A stretch of DNA of 64,000 bases from Tenacibaculum sp. 1_MG-2023 (GTDB lineage: Bacteria; Bacteroidota; Bacteroidia; Flavobacteriales; Flavobacteriaceae). Every line of letters begins with the position of its first letter. Within the stretch, counting starts at the first letter, position 1. The notes under the pieces were generated by a model. The model was not told the DNA's origin. It was given only the letters and a program-made list of their open reading frames with translations, and ran no database searches. The translations under genes were made by a program, and so were the position numbers. Positions 38,182-46,660 of this stretch are shown here, piece after piece. Location of the stretch: positions 62,001 to 126,000 of the forward strand of contig NZ_JAUORH010000005.1 in the NCBI RefSeq assembly GCF_030547425.1, read 5' to 3'.

Positions 38182-38663
38182 CTTACTTAAATTTTAAATT
38201 ATTATATAATGTTGTGTAAAAGAAGAACCTTTATATAACTATTTTATAATGTTATTACACAGTTACAAAAAGCTATTATGCTATAAACACTTAAAAAAAA
38301 TAAAGGAATAATGAAATAAAAAAGGCAAGAAGAGAATAAACTCAAAAAACTAATTAATATATACTACCTTGAAATAATTAAGGTGTTCTACTTGAACGCG
38401 ACAAAGATAGTCTTTTTTAATTGATTATTTAGATATTAGTTCCTTTTTAAATTTTTAAATCATGTTCAGCATCATAACTTATGATAAACTACAAGAATAT
38501 TGAAACAGGTTTTAGTGCATTTTATTACATAAAAAAATAGATTTTATACTCATCTTCTATAAATAGTCTTACAGCATATAAAACATTTAAAACCTTATAC
38601 TATTCACTTTCTGAAAGTTATATCTAAAAGGTAAATTCTTTGTTAATTTTTTTCAAAAAAGTC
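38182..38663. other. AT-rich intergenic region with putative cold-shock leader
   Basis: No gene supported. The left half (to about 38396) is the likely 5' untranslated leader of the cold-shock gene on the minus strand, behind a TATCTTTG element at 38402-38409. The right half is AT-rich sequence leading into the tRNA-Gly promoter; I see nothing further in it. Confidence 0.5.
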
Positions 38664-38694
38664 TTTGCAGATATTAGAAACAGTCTTATATTTG
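38664..38694 (+). promoter_or_regulatory. Promoter of the tRNA-Gly pair
   Basis: TTTG at 38664-38667, 19-bp spacer, TATATTTG at 38687-38694; 13 bp before the first tRNA-Gly. Confidence 0.8.
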
Positions 38695-38707
38695 CAACCG
38701 CTTTACT

Positions 38708-38780
38708 GCGGGAGTAGCTCAGTTGGTAGAGCGTCAGCCTTCCAAGCTGAATGTCGCCAGTTCGAACCTGGTCTCCCGCT
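38708..38780 (+). tRNA. tRNA-Gly (TCC), copy 1
   Basis: 73 nt, acceptor GCGGGAG/CTCCCGC, anticodon loop CTTCCAA (TCC), T arm GCCAG-TTCGAAC-CTGGT; CCA not encoded. First of a tandem pair 40 bp apart. Confidence 0.95.
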
Positions 38781-38820
38781 CTAATTAAAATATAGCAAGT
38801 AATTGCAAAACTTTACCAAT

Positions 38821-38893
38821 GCGAGAGTAGCTCAGTTGGTAGAGCGTCAGCCTTCCAAGCTGAATGTCGCCAGTTCGAACCTGGTCTCTCGCT
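38821..38893 (+). tRNA. tRNA-Gly (TCC), copy 2
   Basis: 73 nt, identical to copy 1 except for one base pair in the acceptor stem: GCGAGAG/CTCTCGC, a G-C to A-T change on both strands of the stem. Followed by a bidirectional terminator. Confidence 0.95.
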
Positions 38894-38894
38894 C

Positions 38895-38927
38895 AAAAAA
38901 AACCGAAACATTAGTTTCGGTTTTTTT
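38895..38927. terminator. Bidirectional terminator between tRNA-Gly and rhomboid gene
   Basis: AACCGAAAC-ATTA-GTTTCGGTT with A8 before and T7 after; it serves the tRNA pair (+) and the rhomboid gene (-), whose stop codon touches it. Confidence 0.85.
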
Positions 38928-39573
38928 ATTTATTCATTTTTAGTTTATCTCCAAAGAAAAATAACCCAACAATAATTAACGCCATAATAACAATCATTAC
39001 TGTATGATTTGTTATCACACTTGGTCGCAACAACAATGTTATTAAATAACCACCAATAGCACCACCTAAATGTGCTGAATGACCGATATTACCTACTTGG
39101 TTTTTCATTCCGTAAATAGAGTACAACAAATACCCAACACCAAAAACATATCCTGGTATTGGAACTGGTATTGGCAACATAATTAACTCCATACCTGGGT
39201 ACAACATTATAGAAGAAAATATTACCCCTGAAACTGCTCCAGATGCACCAACCGCACTGTAGTATGGTACCCTTTTATACTGATGCAACGAATACATACT
39301 TCCTGCTATTAAACTTGCAAAATAAATTAGTATAAAGTTTAATGTTCCAAAACTTGAATCAACCACTTTTCCAAACAAATACAAAGCATACATGTTAAAC
39401 CCCAAATGCAACCAATCTACATGTAAAAAACCAGAGGTTAGCATGCGTATTTTCTCTCCGTCCAATATTTTTTGAACCTGAAATTTATAGCGATCAAAAA
39501 AAACAGCATCGTTAAACCCTTTAAGAGATACTAATACATTAGCTACAATTAGTATAATAATAATTTGACTCAT
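38926..39573 (-). CDS. Rhomboid-family intramembrane serine protease
   Basis: 215 residues with six or more membrane helices. The catalytic serine is in AVGASGAVSG (GxSG) and the catalytic histidine in GHSAHLGGAIGG; the LTSGFLHVDWLHLGFNM segment carries the conserved HxxxxHxxxN. It cleaves membrane-spanning substrates, which are unknown here. The start MSQIIIILI is preferred over further upstream starts because it gives the usual short cytoplasmic N-terminus before helix 1. Confidence 0.93.
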   Translation of the reverse strand: MSQIIIILIVANVLVSLKGFNDAVFFDRYKFQVQKILDGEKIRMLTSGFLHVDWLHLGFNMYALYLFGKVVDSSFGTLNFILIYFASLIAGSMYSLHQYKRVPYYSAVGASGAVSGVIFSSIMLYPGMELIMLPIPVPIPGYVFGVGYLLYSIYGMKNQVGNIGHSAHLGGAIGGYLITLLLRPSVITNHTVMIVIMALIIVGLFFFGDKLKMNK

Positions 39574-39662
39574 AGTTTTATATATATCCACAAACATAAA
39601 CAAAAGTTAATAAAGTAAATCATTCATTAATTAATACGATATTTGCCTAAAATTAAAACTTA

Positions 39663-40574
39663 ATGAAACTACTCATATTTATTATTGTGTATCCACTTAT
39701 ATGGATATTATCAATTTTACCAATGAGATTATTATATATAATTTCTGATTTTTTTCGCTTTATTGTTTTCGACCTTGTAGGCTACCGTAAAAAAGTTGTT
39801 ATTGAAAACCTAAAAATGGCTTTTCCAGATAAAAGTGATAAGGAAATAAAAAACATTGCAAGAAAGTTTTATAAACACTTTGTCGATTTAATTTTTGAGA
39901 GTATCAAATCTTTTACAATTAGTGAAAAAGAAATACTTAAACGCTATAAATACAAAAACCCCGAACTTGTTAACAAACTTGCAAAAGAAGGCAAAAGTAT
40001 TGCTTTAGTAGGAGCGCATCAAGCTAACTGGGAATGGTCTATAAACACTCCTTTAGTTTTAGATATACCTGTTTTTGGAGCATATACTAAACTGGCTAAT
40101 AAATATTTTGAAAAAGTAGTAAAAACATCAAGATCCAAGTTTGGTGTTACTGGTTTTAAAACTTCTGAAACCATAAAGGGAATTCACAAAAATTACAAAA
40201 ACAACACACAAGGACTCTACATACTACTTAGTGACCAGTCTCCTCAAGTGCACAAAACTCACTATTGGTCTGAATTTTTAGGAGTAAAAGTTCCCATACA
40301 TACAGGAGCTGAAATACTTTCAAAAAAATATGATTTTGCAGTAGTTAATTATGCTGCAAGAAAAATTAAGAGAGGTTATTTTGAAGTTGAGTTTGAACTG
40401 ATAACAGATTCACCAAAAGACTTTGAAAACTATCAAATAACAGACAAATATTTAGAAATTACCGAACGAAATATCAGGAAACAGCCTGAGTTTTATTTAT
40501 GGACACATAAGCGTTTTAAGCATAAGGACAAATATGAGCAATGGCTAAAAAACAGAAAAGCTTCTCAGAAATAA
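39663..40574 (+). CDS. Lipid A biosynthesis acyltransferase (LpxL/HtrB family)
   Basis: 303 residues with an N-terminal membrane anchor (FIIVYPLIWILSILPM) and the acyltransferase catalytic motif HQANWE (H-x4-E) near residue 119, followed by GLYILLSDQSPQ and ending FYLWTHKRFKHK. LpxL-type enzymes add a secondary acyl chain to lipid A at the inner membrane; the exact acyl donor is not predictable. Single gene with strong terminator. Confidence 0.9.
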   Translation: MKLLIFIIVYPLIWILSILPMRLLYIISDFFRFIVFDLVGYRKKVVIENLKMAFPDKSDKEIKNIARKFYKHFVDLIFESIKSFTISEKEILKRYKYKNPELVNKLAKEGKSIALVGAHQANWEWSINTPLVLDIPVFGAYTKLANKYFEKVVKTSRSKFGVTGFKTSETIKGIHKNYKNNTQGLYILLSDQSPQVHKTHYWSEFLGVKVPIHTGAEILSKKYDFAVVNYAARKIKRGYFEVEFELITDSPKDFENYQITDKYLEITERNIRKQPEFYLWTHKRFKHKDKYEQWLKNRKASQK

Positions 40575-40590
40575 CTGAGAAGCTTTTTTT
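40556..40590 (+). terminator. Terminator of the LpxL-type gene
   Basis: AAAAGCTTCTCAG-AAATAA-CTGAGAAGCTTTTTTT; the loop includes the stop codon. Confidence 0.88.
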
Positions 40591-40618
40591 ATTGCTTATC
40601 CAAATAAGTTTACCCCAC

Positions 40619-40649
40619 AAAAAAAGCCTTTCTACTTAGAAAGGCTTTT
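40619..40649 (-). terminator. Terminator of tRNA-His
   Basis: On the minus strand AAAAGCCTTTCT-AAGT-AGAAAGGCTTTTTTT, 9 bp past the tRNA 3' end. Confidence 0.85.
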
Positions 40650-40657
40650 GCTTTTTG

Positions 40658-40732
40658 GGTGAAAGACCGGGTTCGAACCGGCGACCTCCGGAACCACAAT
40701 CCGGCGCTCTAACCAGCTGAGCTACAATCACC
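40658..40732 (-). tRNA. tRNA-His (GTG)
   Basis: 75 nt with the extra 5' G opposite C73, anticodon loop TTGTGGT (GTG), D stem GCTC/GAGC, T arm GCCGG-TTCGAAC-CCGGT. The acceptor pairs GTGATTG with CTTTCAC, leaving two adjacent T-T mismatches at positions 5 and 6; all other stem pairs hold. Confidence 0.92.
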
Positions 40733-40748
40733 ATGTAACTTGCGGGTG

Positions 40749-40778
40749 CAAATATACAAGCTTTTCATATTTTGGCAA
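40749..40778 (-). promoter_or_regulatory. Promoter of tRNA-His
   Basis: On the minus strand TTG (40778-40776), 19-bp spacer, TATATTTG (40756-40749), 16 bp ahead of the tRNA. Confidence 0.8.
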
Positions 40779-40787
40779 AATTTTTTA

Positions 40788-41504
40788 TTAAATTAATTTA
40801 CTTAAATTTTCTACTGCCACATAACGCTCTGACGTAAAGCCTTCTGCAAAATCAACTCCAATTAATCTTCCTAAATCTCTTGCTCTATACTCAATACTAT
40901 CAGTAAAGTTTACACTAGTTATTGGTGTTTCTGGTTCGTTACTCTTAGGATCAAAAAACTGCGATGAGTACGCCATAACCGAACCTATCTTTTTATCCAT
41001 AAAACCTGTAACATCTACTACAAAATCAGGTTCTATATTTTTCCATTGTATATAATGATAAACTTGTTTCGGTCGCCACTTTTCTTGTTTAACTCCATCT
41101 AACGCTGTTTCTATTTTAAGTAAACCACTTAAAAAGCATGCATCAGACACTAATTTACTTCCTTTTGGGTGATCAATATGACGATCGTCAATAGCATTAC
41201 ACAATACTATTTCTGGTTGATACTTACGTATCATTTTAATAATTTCTAATTGATGCTCTCTATCATTCTTAAAAAAGCCATCTGCAAAGCCTAAATTTTC
41301 ACGTACTGATATTCCTAAGATTTCACCAGCTATTCTTGCTTCATTATCTCTTAACTCAGCGGAACCTCGTGTTCCTAGTTCTCCACGAGTTAAATCAACT
41401 ATCCCTACTCTTTTCCCTTGTGAAATTTCTTTGGCTATGGTAGCAGCACATCCTAATTCAACATCATCTGGATGCGCTCCAAAAGCTAATATATCTAGTT
41501 TCAT
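40788..41504 (-). CDS. bshB1: Bacillithiol biosynthesis deacetylase BshB1
   Basis: 238 residues of the PIG-L/LmbE deacetylase family. Zinc motif AHPDDVELG is near residue 12, LTRGELGTRGS is the BshB1 hallmark, and the distal histidine is in DDRHIDHPKG. It removes acetate from N-acetylglucosaminyl-malate to give the amine to which BshC adds cysteine. It directly abuts the trans-sulfuration gene (stop and start codons adjacent), so the two are co-transcribed. Confidence 0.94.
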   Translation of the reverse strand: MKLDILAFGAHPDDVELGCAATIAKEISQGKRVGIVDLTRGELGTRGSAELRDNEARIAGEILGISVRENLGFADGFFKNDREHQLEIIKMIRKYQPEIVLCNAIDDRHIDHPKGSKLVSDACFLSGLLKIETALDGVKQEKWRPKQVYHYIQWKNIEPDFVVDVTGFMDKKIGSVMAYSSQFFDPKSNEPETPITSVNFTDSIEYRARDLGRLIGVDFAEGFTSERYVAVENLSKLI

Positions 41505-42662
41505 TTATTGTATTGTTTTTTGTAATGCTTGTTCTATATCTTTAATTAAATCTTTTGTTTCTTCTATTCCTACCGAAAAACGAATAAGTCCATCTTTTAT
41601 TCCTTGCTTTGCTCTTTCTTCTGGTGAAAGTAACGCATGCGAGGTTTCTGCAGGACTTAGCATGGTACTTTCAACTCCTGCTAAACTCATAGACGGTTTT
41701 ATCAATGCTAAATTACGTTGAAATATCATAGCATCAATTTCTTCTTGTAATTCAAAAGACAACATTCCTCCAAAATACTTCATTTGAGCTTTGGCTAACT
41801 CATAGTCTGTATGCGATTTTAACCCTGGGTAATATACCTTAGCTATATGCTCATTTTTTTCTAAAATTTTTGCCATTTTTAAGGCATTCTTGCTTTGGCG
41901 TTTTACACGTAAATTCATTGTTTTTAAACTGCGCTCTAGCATCCACACCGTAAAATCACTTAAACTCCCTCCTAAGTTCTTAGCTAAATTCCATATTTTC
42001 TTTATATGTTCTTCTGAAGCAGCTACGGCTCCTGCCAAAATATCTGAATGGCCTCCCATATATTTAGTCGCAGAATGTATCATAATATCAACTCCAAAAT
42101 CAACTGGTGTTTGATTAATTGGAGAAGCAAAAGTGTTATCAATCATTGTTACAACACCATGTTGCTTTGCTAAATTAGCAACAGCCTGTATATCTACTAC
42201 TTTTAATAAAGGATTGGATGGAGTTTCAATAAAAATTACACGTGTATTTAGTTGAATTTCTTTTTCAAAATCTTCAATGGCTAAACTGTTGGTAAACGAA
42301 TATTCTATTCCAAATTTTTCAAATTCTTCTACTACAAAATTATAGGTTCCTCCGTACAACGTTTCTTGCAGTACTACATGGTCTCCTTTTTGTAAAAAAG
42401 CTAATAAAGAAGTGCTAATAGCTGCCATACCCGAACCAAATAGTAAGCCTGATTCTGTTTTTTCTAAAGCAGATATTTTTTTACACAACGCTTCTTGATT
42501 AGGCGTATTAAAATAACGTGGATACCTTTTTACATCTACATTTTCAAATTGGTAAGAAGTTGACATGTATATTGGTGAAATAGCTCCTTTAAATTGTTCG
42601 TCTTTTATTTCACCAACATGCGTACAAATAGTATTAATGCCTAATTTTTGCTTGGTATTCAT
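41505..42662 (-). CDS. Cys/Met metabolism PLP-dependent enzyme (cystathionine gamma-synthase/lyase type)
   Basis: 385-residue fold-type I PLP enzyme. The lysine lies in HSATKYMGGHSDI, the N-terminal tyrosine region is SPIYMSTSYQFEN, and SAGMAAI-type cofactor binding is seen as GSGMAAIS. It could act as cystathionine gamma-synthase, cystathionine gamma-lyase or methionine gamma-lyase. It is encoded just ahead of bshB1 on the same strand; a cysteine-forming role would feed bacillithiol synthesis, which is inference. Confidence 0.9.
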   Translation of the reverse strand: MNTKQKLGINTICTHVGEIKDEQFKGAISPIYMSTSYQFENVDVKRYPRYFNTPNQEALCKKISALEKTESGLLFGSGMAAISTSLLAFLQKGDHVVLQETLYGGTYNFVVEEFEKFGIEYSFTNSLAIEDFEKEIQLNTRVIFIETPSNPLLKVVDIQAVANLAKQHGVVTMIDNTFASPINQTPVDFGVDIMIHSATKYMGGHSDILAGAVAASEEHIKKIWNLAKNLGGSLSDFTVWMLERSLKTMNLRVKRQSKNALKMAKILEKNEHIAKVYYPGLKSHTDYELAKAQMKYFGGMLSFELQEEIDAMIFQRNLALIKPSMSLAGVESTMLSPAETSHALLSPEERAKQGIKDGLIRFSVGIEETKDLIKDIEQALQKTIQ

Positions 42663-42737
42663 AGTAATAAGAGATTTTAAAACCTTAGACTTTAGATTTC
42701 TTTACAGAACTTTAATAGCTAAGTTACAAAAACTACC

Positions 42738-44147
42738 TTATACCTTAACAAATTTCCATTTTCCTTTTTTAAACATCCAAATACCAACAATGGCAATTAA
42801 AACTTCTGCTAAGGTTATTGCTAAAAAGACTCCAATAGGGCCAAAACCTAATGTAATTGCCATAAGGTATGCAAACGGTAATTGGAATAACCAAAAACAC
42901 ACAAAATTGATATAGGTCGGTGTTTTCGTATCACCTGAACCATTGAATGATTGAATTACAACCATTCCGTATGCATACGCTATATATCCTGCCGCCATAA
43001 TTTGTAAACACAATGCTCCATTTTCAACAACTTCAGAATTTTCAGAAAACCATCCTAAAAAAGTTGGGGCAAAAACTATATAAATCAATGATACTATTCC
43101 CATAAAAATAGCACAATATTTACTGGTAATCCAAACAGATTTCTCTGCCCTTTCCGGTTGTTGTGCTCCTAAGTTTTGGCCTACCAATGTTGCTGCTGCA
43201 TTACTCATTCCCCAAGCAGGCATTAAAGTAAACATCATTATTCGAATAGCAATTGTATATCCAGCAAGTACTTCACTTCCAAATTCAGACATAATTCGCA
43301 TTAAAAATACCCAGCTTGAAGTTCCAATAATAAACTGCCCTATTCCACCTAATGACACTTTAATTAAGTTTATCATTACTGAAGCTCTTATCACTAGATC
43401 TTTAACAACTAATTTTACTTTACCTGCCCCAAAGAACAATACTAGCAATTGTGCCACAACTGCTGTTCCTCTACCTATTGTTGTTGCTATAGCTGCTCCT
43501 TCTACTCCGTATGCAGGTATAGGTCCTAATCCGAAGATAAAAATAGGATCAAGTATAATATTTAATCCGTTTGATAAAATCAACGTCCACATTGCTATAG
43601 ATGCATTTCCTGCTCCTCTAAAAATAGCATTGATTAAAAACAGTAACATTACAGTAATGTTTCCTCCTAACAATACTTGGGTATAACCAAAACCTTCAGC
43701 TATTAAGTCTGGCTCCCCTCCCATGAGTGCTAGTATTTCTTTTGGATATAAAATCCCTACAACACTAATAAGAATTGAAATAAATACTCCTAAAAAAATA
43801 ACTTGTACTGCTGTTTGGTTTGCTCCTTCAGCATCTTTTTCTCCTGTCCTACGAGCAACTAAAGCGGTTGCCGCCATACTCAACCCTATAGCTACAGCAT
43901 ACACTAACGTAAGTACAGACTCTGTTAACCCTACAGTAGCTACAGCATTTACGCTTACCCTTGATACATAAATAATATCTACCAAGGCAAAAATAGATTC
44001 CATCAGCATTTCCAAAATCATCGGAATAGCCAATACAAAAATTGCTTTACGAATACTTCCCGTCGTAAAATCTTGCTGTCTTCCTAAAACAGCATCTTTA
44101 AAAAGTGAAAATATGGTTTGTTTTGATGTTTGATTGTAATCAGTCAT
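42738..44147 (-). CDS. MATE family efflux transporter
   Basis: 469 residues, twelve predicted membrane helices in two repeated halves (AIPMILEMLMESIFALVDIIYVS and the later LIKVSLGGIGQFIIG). NorM/MATE pumps export organic cations or drugs using H+ or Na+ gradients; the substrate is unknown. Next in line upstream of the trans-sulfuration gene but 75 bp away, so probably a separate unit. Confidence 0.93.
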   Translation of the reverse strand: MTDYNQTSKQTIFSLFKDAVLGRQQDFTTGSIRKAIFVLAIPMILEMLMESIFALVDIIYVSRVSVNAVATVGLTESVLTLVYAVAIGLSMAATALVARRTGEKDAEGANQTAVQVIFLGVFISILISVVGILYPKEILALMGGEPDLIAEGFGYTQVLLGGNITVMLLFLINAIFRGAGNASIAMWTLILSNGLNIILDPIFIFGLGPIPAYGVEGAAIATTIGRGTAVVAQLLVLFFGAGKVKLVVKDLVIRASVMINLIKVSLGGIGQFIIGTSSWVFLMRIMSEFGSEVLAGYTIAIRIMMFTLMPAWGMSNAAATLVGQNLGAQQPERAEKSVWITSKYCAIFMGIVSLIYIVFAPTFLGWFSENSEVVENGALCLQIMAAGYIAYAYGMVVIQSFNGSGDTKTPTYINFVCFWLFQLPFAYLMAITLGFGPIGVFLAITLAEVLIAIVGIWMFKKGKWKFVKV

Positions 44148-44299
44148 TATAAAGTTTTATAAATACATAAAATTGTCTTAAAAAGAGTAAGACATAACTA
44201 TTTGTTGCTGAGGCAACACCACTATTTGAGGCGACTTATACAATCATAATGGTACAAATATCCGAAAATATTTTTAATTAATTTCAATATCTTCGTGCT

Positions 44300-45058
44300 A
44301 TGATTAAGGTTACCATTATAGGAGGCGGTAATGTAGCTACACATTTAGCCAATGCTTTTAGTAAAACAAACGAAGTATCGTTAGTACAGGTTTATGCTCG
44401 AAATATTAAACAAGTTCAACATTTAAAAGGAGTTACTTCTATTACAAATAGCATAGAGCTTTTAACAAAAGCTGATGTATATATCATTGCTGTTTCTGAT
44501 GATGCTATTGGTGATGTTTCTCATAAAATTGAACAAAAAAACGGTTTAGTAGTGCACACTTCTGGAAGTGTGGCTATACAATCGTTACAAAACACAGGTC
44601 GCAAAGGTATTTTTTACTTATTGCAAAGTTTTTCAAAAGACAAGGAAGTTAATTTTGATGAAATTCCGTTTTGTTTAGAAGCTGAAAATGAAGAAGACTT
44701 GCAGTTATTAGAAGATCTAGCAAAATCAATCGGAAAAAAGATATACCGTATCAATTCTGAACAACGTAAACGATTACACGTCGCAGCCGTTTTTGTAAAT
44801 AACTTTACCAACCACATGTATAAGATTGGTGCTGATATTTGTAATGAATACCAAGTTCCTTTTGAAGTACTACAACCGTTGGTTAAAGAAACAGCTCAAA
44901 AAATAACCAAGTTGAGTCCTGAGGCAGCACAAACAGGTCCTGCCAAAAGAAATGACCAAAAAACTATTCAAAATCATTTAGCATTATTAAATGCTGAACA
45001 ACAAGAAATTTATAAACTTATTACAAAATCAATCCAAAAAAATGGAAAAGAGTTATAA
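44300..45058 (+). CDS. Rossmann-like and DUF2520 domain protein
   Basis: 252 residues. The N-terminal NAD(P)-binding motif is TIIGGGNVATHLA, and the C-terminal DUF2520 helical domain includes RKRLHVAAVFVNNFTNHMY. It resembles 6-phosphogluconate-dehydrogenase-like reductases, but the substrate is not known. Its last 17 nt overlap the start of the KdsC-type phosphatase gene, so the two are coupled. Confidence 0.88.
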   Translation: MIKVTIIGGGNVATHLANAFSKTNEVSLVQVYARNIKQVQHLKGVTSITNSIELLTKADVYIIAVSDDAIGDVSHKIEQKNGLVVHTSGSVAIQSLQNTGRKGIFYLLQSFSKDKEVNFDEIPFCLEAENEEDLQLLEDLAKSIGKKIYRINSEQRKRLHVAAVFVNNFTNHMYKIGADICNEYQVPFEVLQPLVKETAQKITKLSPEAAQTGPAKRNDQKTIQNHLALLNAEQQEIYKLITKSIQKNGKEL

Positions 45059-45569
45059 AGAATACTTACCTCAAATAGATACTTTTATTTTTGATGTAGA
45101 TGGTGTGTTGACTAACGGAATTGTAACCGTTTTTCCTGATGGGCAACTCTTACGTCAAATGAATATTAAAGATGGGTACGCTTTAAAAGCTGCTGTAAAA
45201 GCAGGCTACAGAGTTTGTATCATCTCAGGAGGAAAAAATGAAGGTGTACGTACACGTTTAGAAGGCTTAGGTATTACCGATATTTATTTAGGTGCTCATA
45301 ACAAAATTAAACAGTTTAATGAATTGATTGAAAAGCACAAATTGAATCCTGAAAATGTGATGTACATGGGAGATGACATTCCTGATTATCCTGTAATGAA
45401 ACTCGTTGGAATGCCTTCTTGCCCTAACGATGCCGCTCGTGAAATACAACAAATTTCAAAATACATTTCTGATAAAACTGGCGGTAACGGTTGTGCTCGT
45501 GATATTATTGAACAAGTGTTACGTGTACAAGGAAAATGGGATAGCAATTTTGATGCACAATACGATTAA
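45042..45569 (+). CDS. KdsC-type HAD phosphatase
   Basis: 175 residues, the compact HAD fold without cap. Motif I is FDVDGVLTNG, motif II ISGGKNEG and motif III MGDDIPDYPVM. KdsC removes phosphate from KDO-8-phosphate in lipopolysaccharide core synthesis; close relatives act on other sugar phosphates. The start MEKSYKEYLPQ is chosen over one 17 codons upstream, since it still overlaps the DUF2520 gene by 17 nt and matches the domain start. Confidence 0.88.
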   Translation: MEKSYKEYLPQIDTFIFDVDGVLTNGIVTVFPDGQLLRQMNIKDGYALKAAVKAGYRVCIISGGKNEGVRTRLEGLGITDIYLGAHNKIKQFNELIEKHKLNPENVMYMGDDIPDYPVMKLVGMPSCPNDAAREIQQISKYISDKTGGNGCARDIIEQVLRVQGKWDSNFDAQYD

Positions 45570-45614
45570 TTGGAATACTTTTTGAAAACGATATACTATT
45601 AAAACTTTTAAATT

Positions 45615-46040
45615 ATGAAAAAAATACTTTTTGCTTTAGTACTTACTACCATTAGCTTTTCAATGAGCGCACAAACTATTTTCGGAAAATGGGAAAACCG
45701 CGATGAAGAAACTAACAAAGTTGATTCTGTAATTGAAGTATATAAAAAAGGCGGAAAAGCATACGCTAAAATTGTTGAGATTACAAACGAAAAACGTCAA
45801 GAAGCTGTTTGTGATAAATGTAGCGGGAAGCGTAAAAACACCCCTATTTTAGGAATGAATATTTTAACAGGACTAAAAAAAGATGGTGACGAATGGAGCG
45901 GTGGAAAAATTTTAGATCCTAAAAACGGAAAAGAATATAAATGTTATATTAAACTTGAAAACGACAACAAATTAAAAATTAGAGGCTACATAGGTTTTGC
46001 TGCCTTTGGTAGAACCGCTTACTGGTACCGAAAAAACTAA
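45615..46040 (+). CDS. DUF2147 exported protein
   Basis: 141 residues with a signal peptide (ends SMSAQ) and the DUF2147 pattern IFGKWENRDEETNKVDSVIEVY, LTGLKKDGDEWSGGKILDPKNGK and RGYIGFAAFGRTAYWYR. The CDKCSGK segment holds two cysteines. A small secreted or periplasmic lipocalin-like fold is likely; function unknown. Follows the KdsC-type gene at 45 bp and ends at a strong terminator. Confidence 0.88.
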   Translation: MKKILFALVLTTISFSMSAQTIFGKWENRDEETNKVDSVIEVYKKGGKAYAKIVEITNEKRQEAVCDKCSGKRKNTPILGMNILTGLKKDGDEWSGGKILDPKNGKEYKCYIKLENDNKLKIRGYIGFAAFGRTAYWYRKN

Positions 46041-46055
46041 GTCTTAAAAACATTC

Positions 46056-46089
46056 AAAAGCATCATTAGAAAATGATGCTTTTTTTATA
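46056..46089 (+). terminator. Terminator of the DUF2147 gene
   Basis: AAAAGCATCATT-AGAA-AATGATGCTTTTTTT hairpin; it separates this gene from the nitric-oxide operon. Confidence 0.88.
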
Positions 46090-46094
46090 AAAAA

Positions 46095-46138
46095 ATAAAA
46101 GACTTTAGTGTCTTTTATAAAGAAAACTAATATCTTTG
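46095..46138 (+). promoter_or_regulatory. Promoter and candidate operator of the NO-response operon
   Basis: A perfect 9-bp inverted repeat ATAAAAGAC-N6-GTCTTTTAT (46095-46118) lies directly ahead of a TATCTTTG -7 element (46131-46138), covering where the -33 element should be. The position suits autorepression by the Rrf2 regulator encoded 17 bp further on. Confidence 0.6.
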
Positions 46139-46154
46139 TAGCATATTATTTTAT

Positions 46155-46595
46155 ATGTTTTCAAAATCTTGTGAATACGGTTTAAGAGCAACTATTTTTG
46201 TTGCAGAGCAATCTAGCTTAGATAACAAAGTTGGTGTAAAAGCCATTGCTGCTGCTATTGATTCACCAGAAGCTTTTACAGGGAAAATACTCCAAATTTT
46301 AACGAAGAATAATATTATTGATTCTATTAAAGGACCTTATGGTGGATTTGTAATTAACAAAGCTGACCTTAAAAAAATTCGTTTAAGTGATGTGGTTCGT
46401 GTATTAGATGGTGATAGTATTTACACAGGTTGCGGATTGGGTTTAAAGCAATGTGACGATAGCTCTCCCTGCCCTCTTCACTTTAAATTTATAGAAATTA
46501 GAGATAACCTAAGAAAAATGTTAGAAAAGAATACCCTTCATGATATATTATACACCCGGGATAAAAAAAATACTTTCTGGCTAAAACGAGAGTAA
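46155..46595 (+). CDS. Rrf2-family Fe-S transcriptional regulator, probably NO-sensing (NsrR-like)
   Basis: 146 residues: a winged helix (YGLRATIFVAEQS...GPYGGFVINK) and, near residue 95-110, three cysteines spaced C-x6-C-x5-C (CGLGLKQC, SSPC). Rrf2 proteins such as NsrR and IscR use three cysteines at about this place to bind an Fe-S cluster that reacts with nitric oxide. Downstream genes encode Fe-S repair and NO reductase, so NO sensing is the likely job. Probably represses its own operon. Confidence 0.88.
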   Translation: MFSKSCEYGLRATIFVAEQSSLDNKVGVKAIAAAIDSPEAFTGKILQILTKNNIIDSIKGPYGGFVINKADLKKIRLSDVVRVLDGDSIYTGCGLGLKQCDDSSPCPLHFKFIEIRDNLRKMLEKNTLHDILYTRDKKNTFWLKRE

Positions 46596-46660
46596 AAAAA
46601 TTTACATTAATAAAAGATAAAAAGGTCTTTTTATGATTTATAAGTATAAACTGAAACAAA

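Noticed and set aside
42663..42737. SAM or other riboswitch upstream of the trans-sulfuration gene
   Set aside because: The gap to the MATE gene is too short and shows no recognisable riboswitch core.
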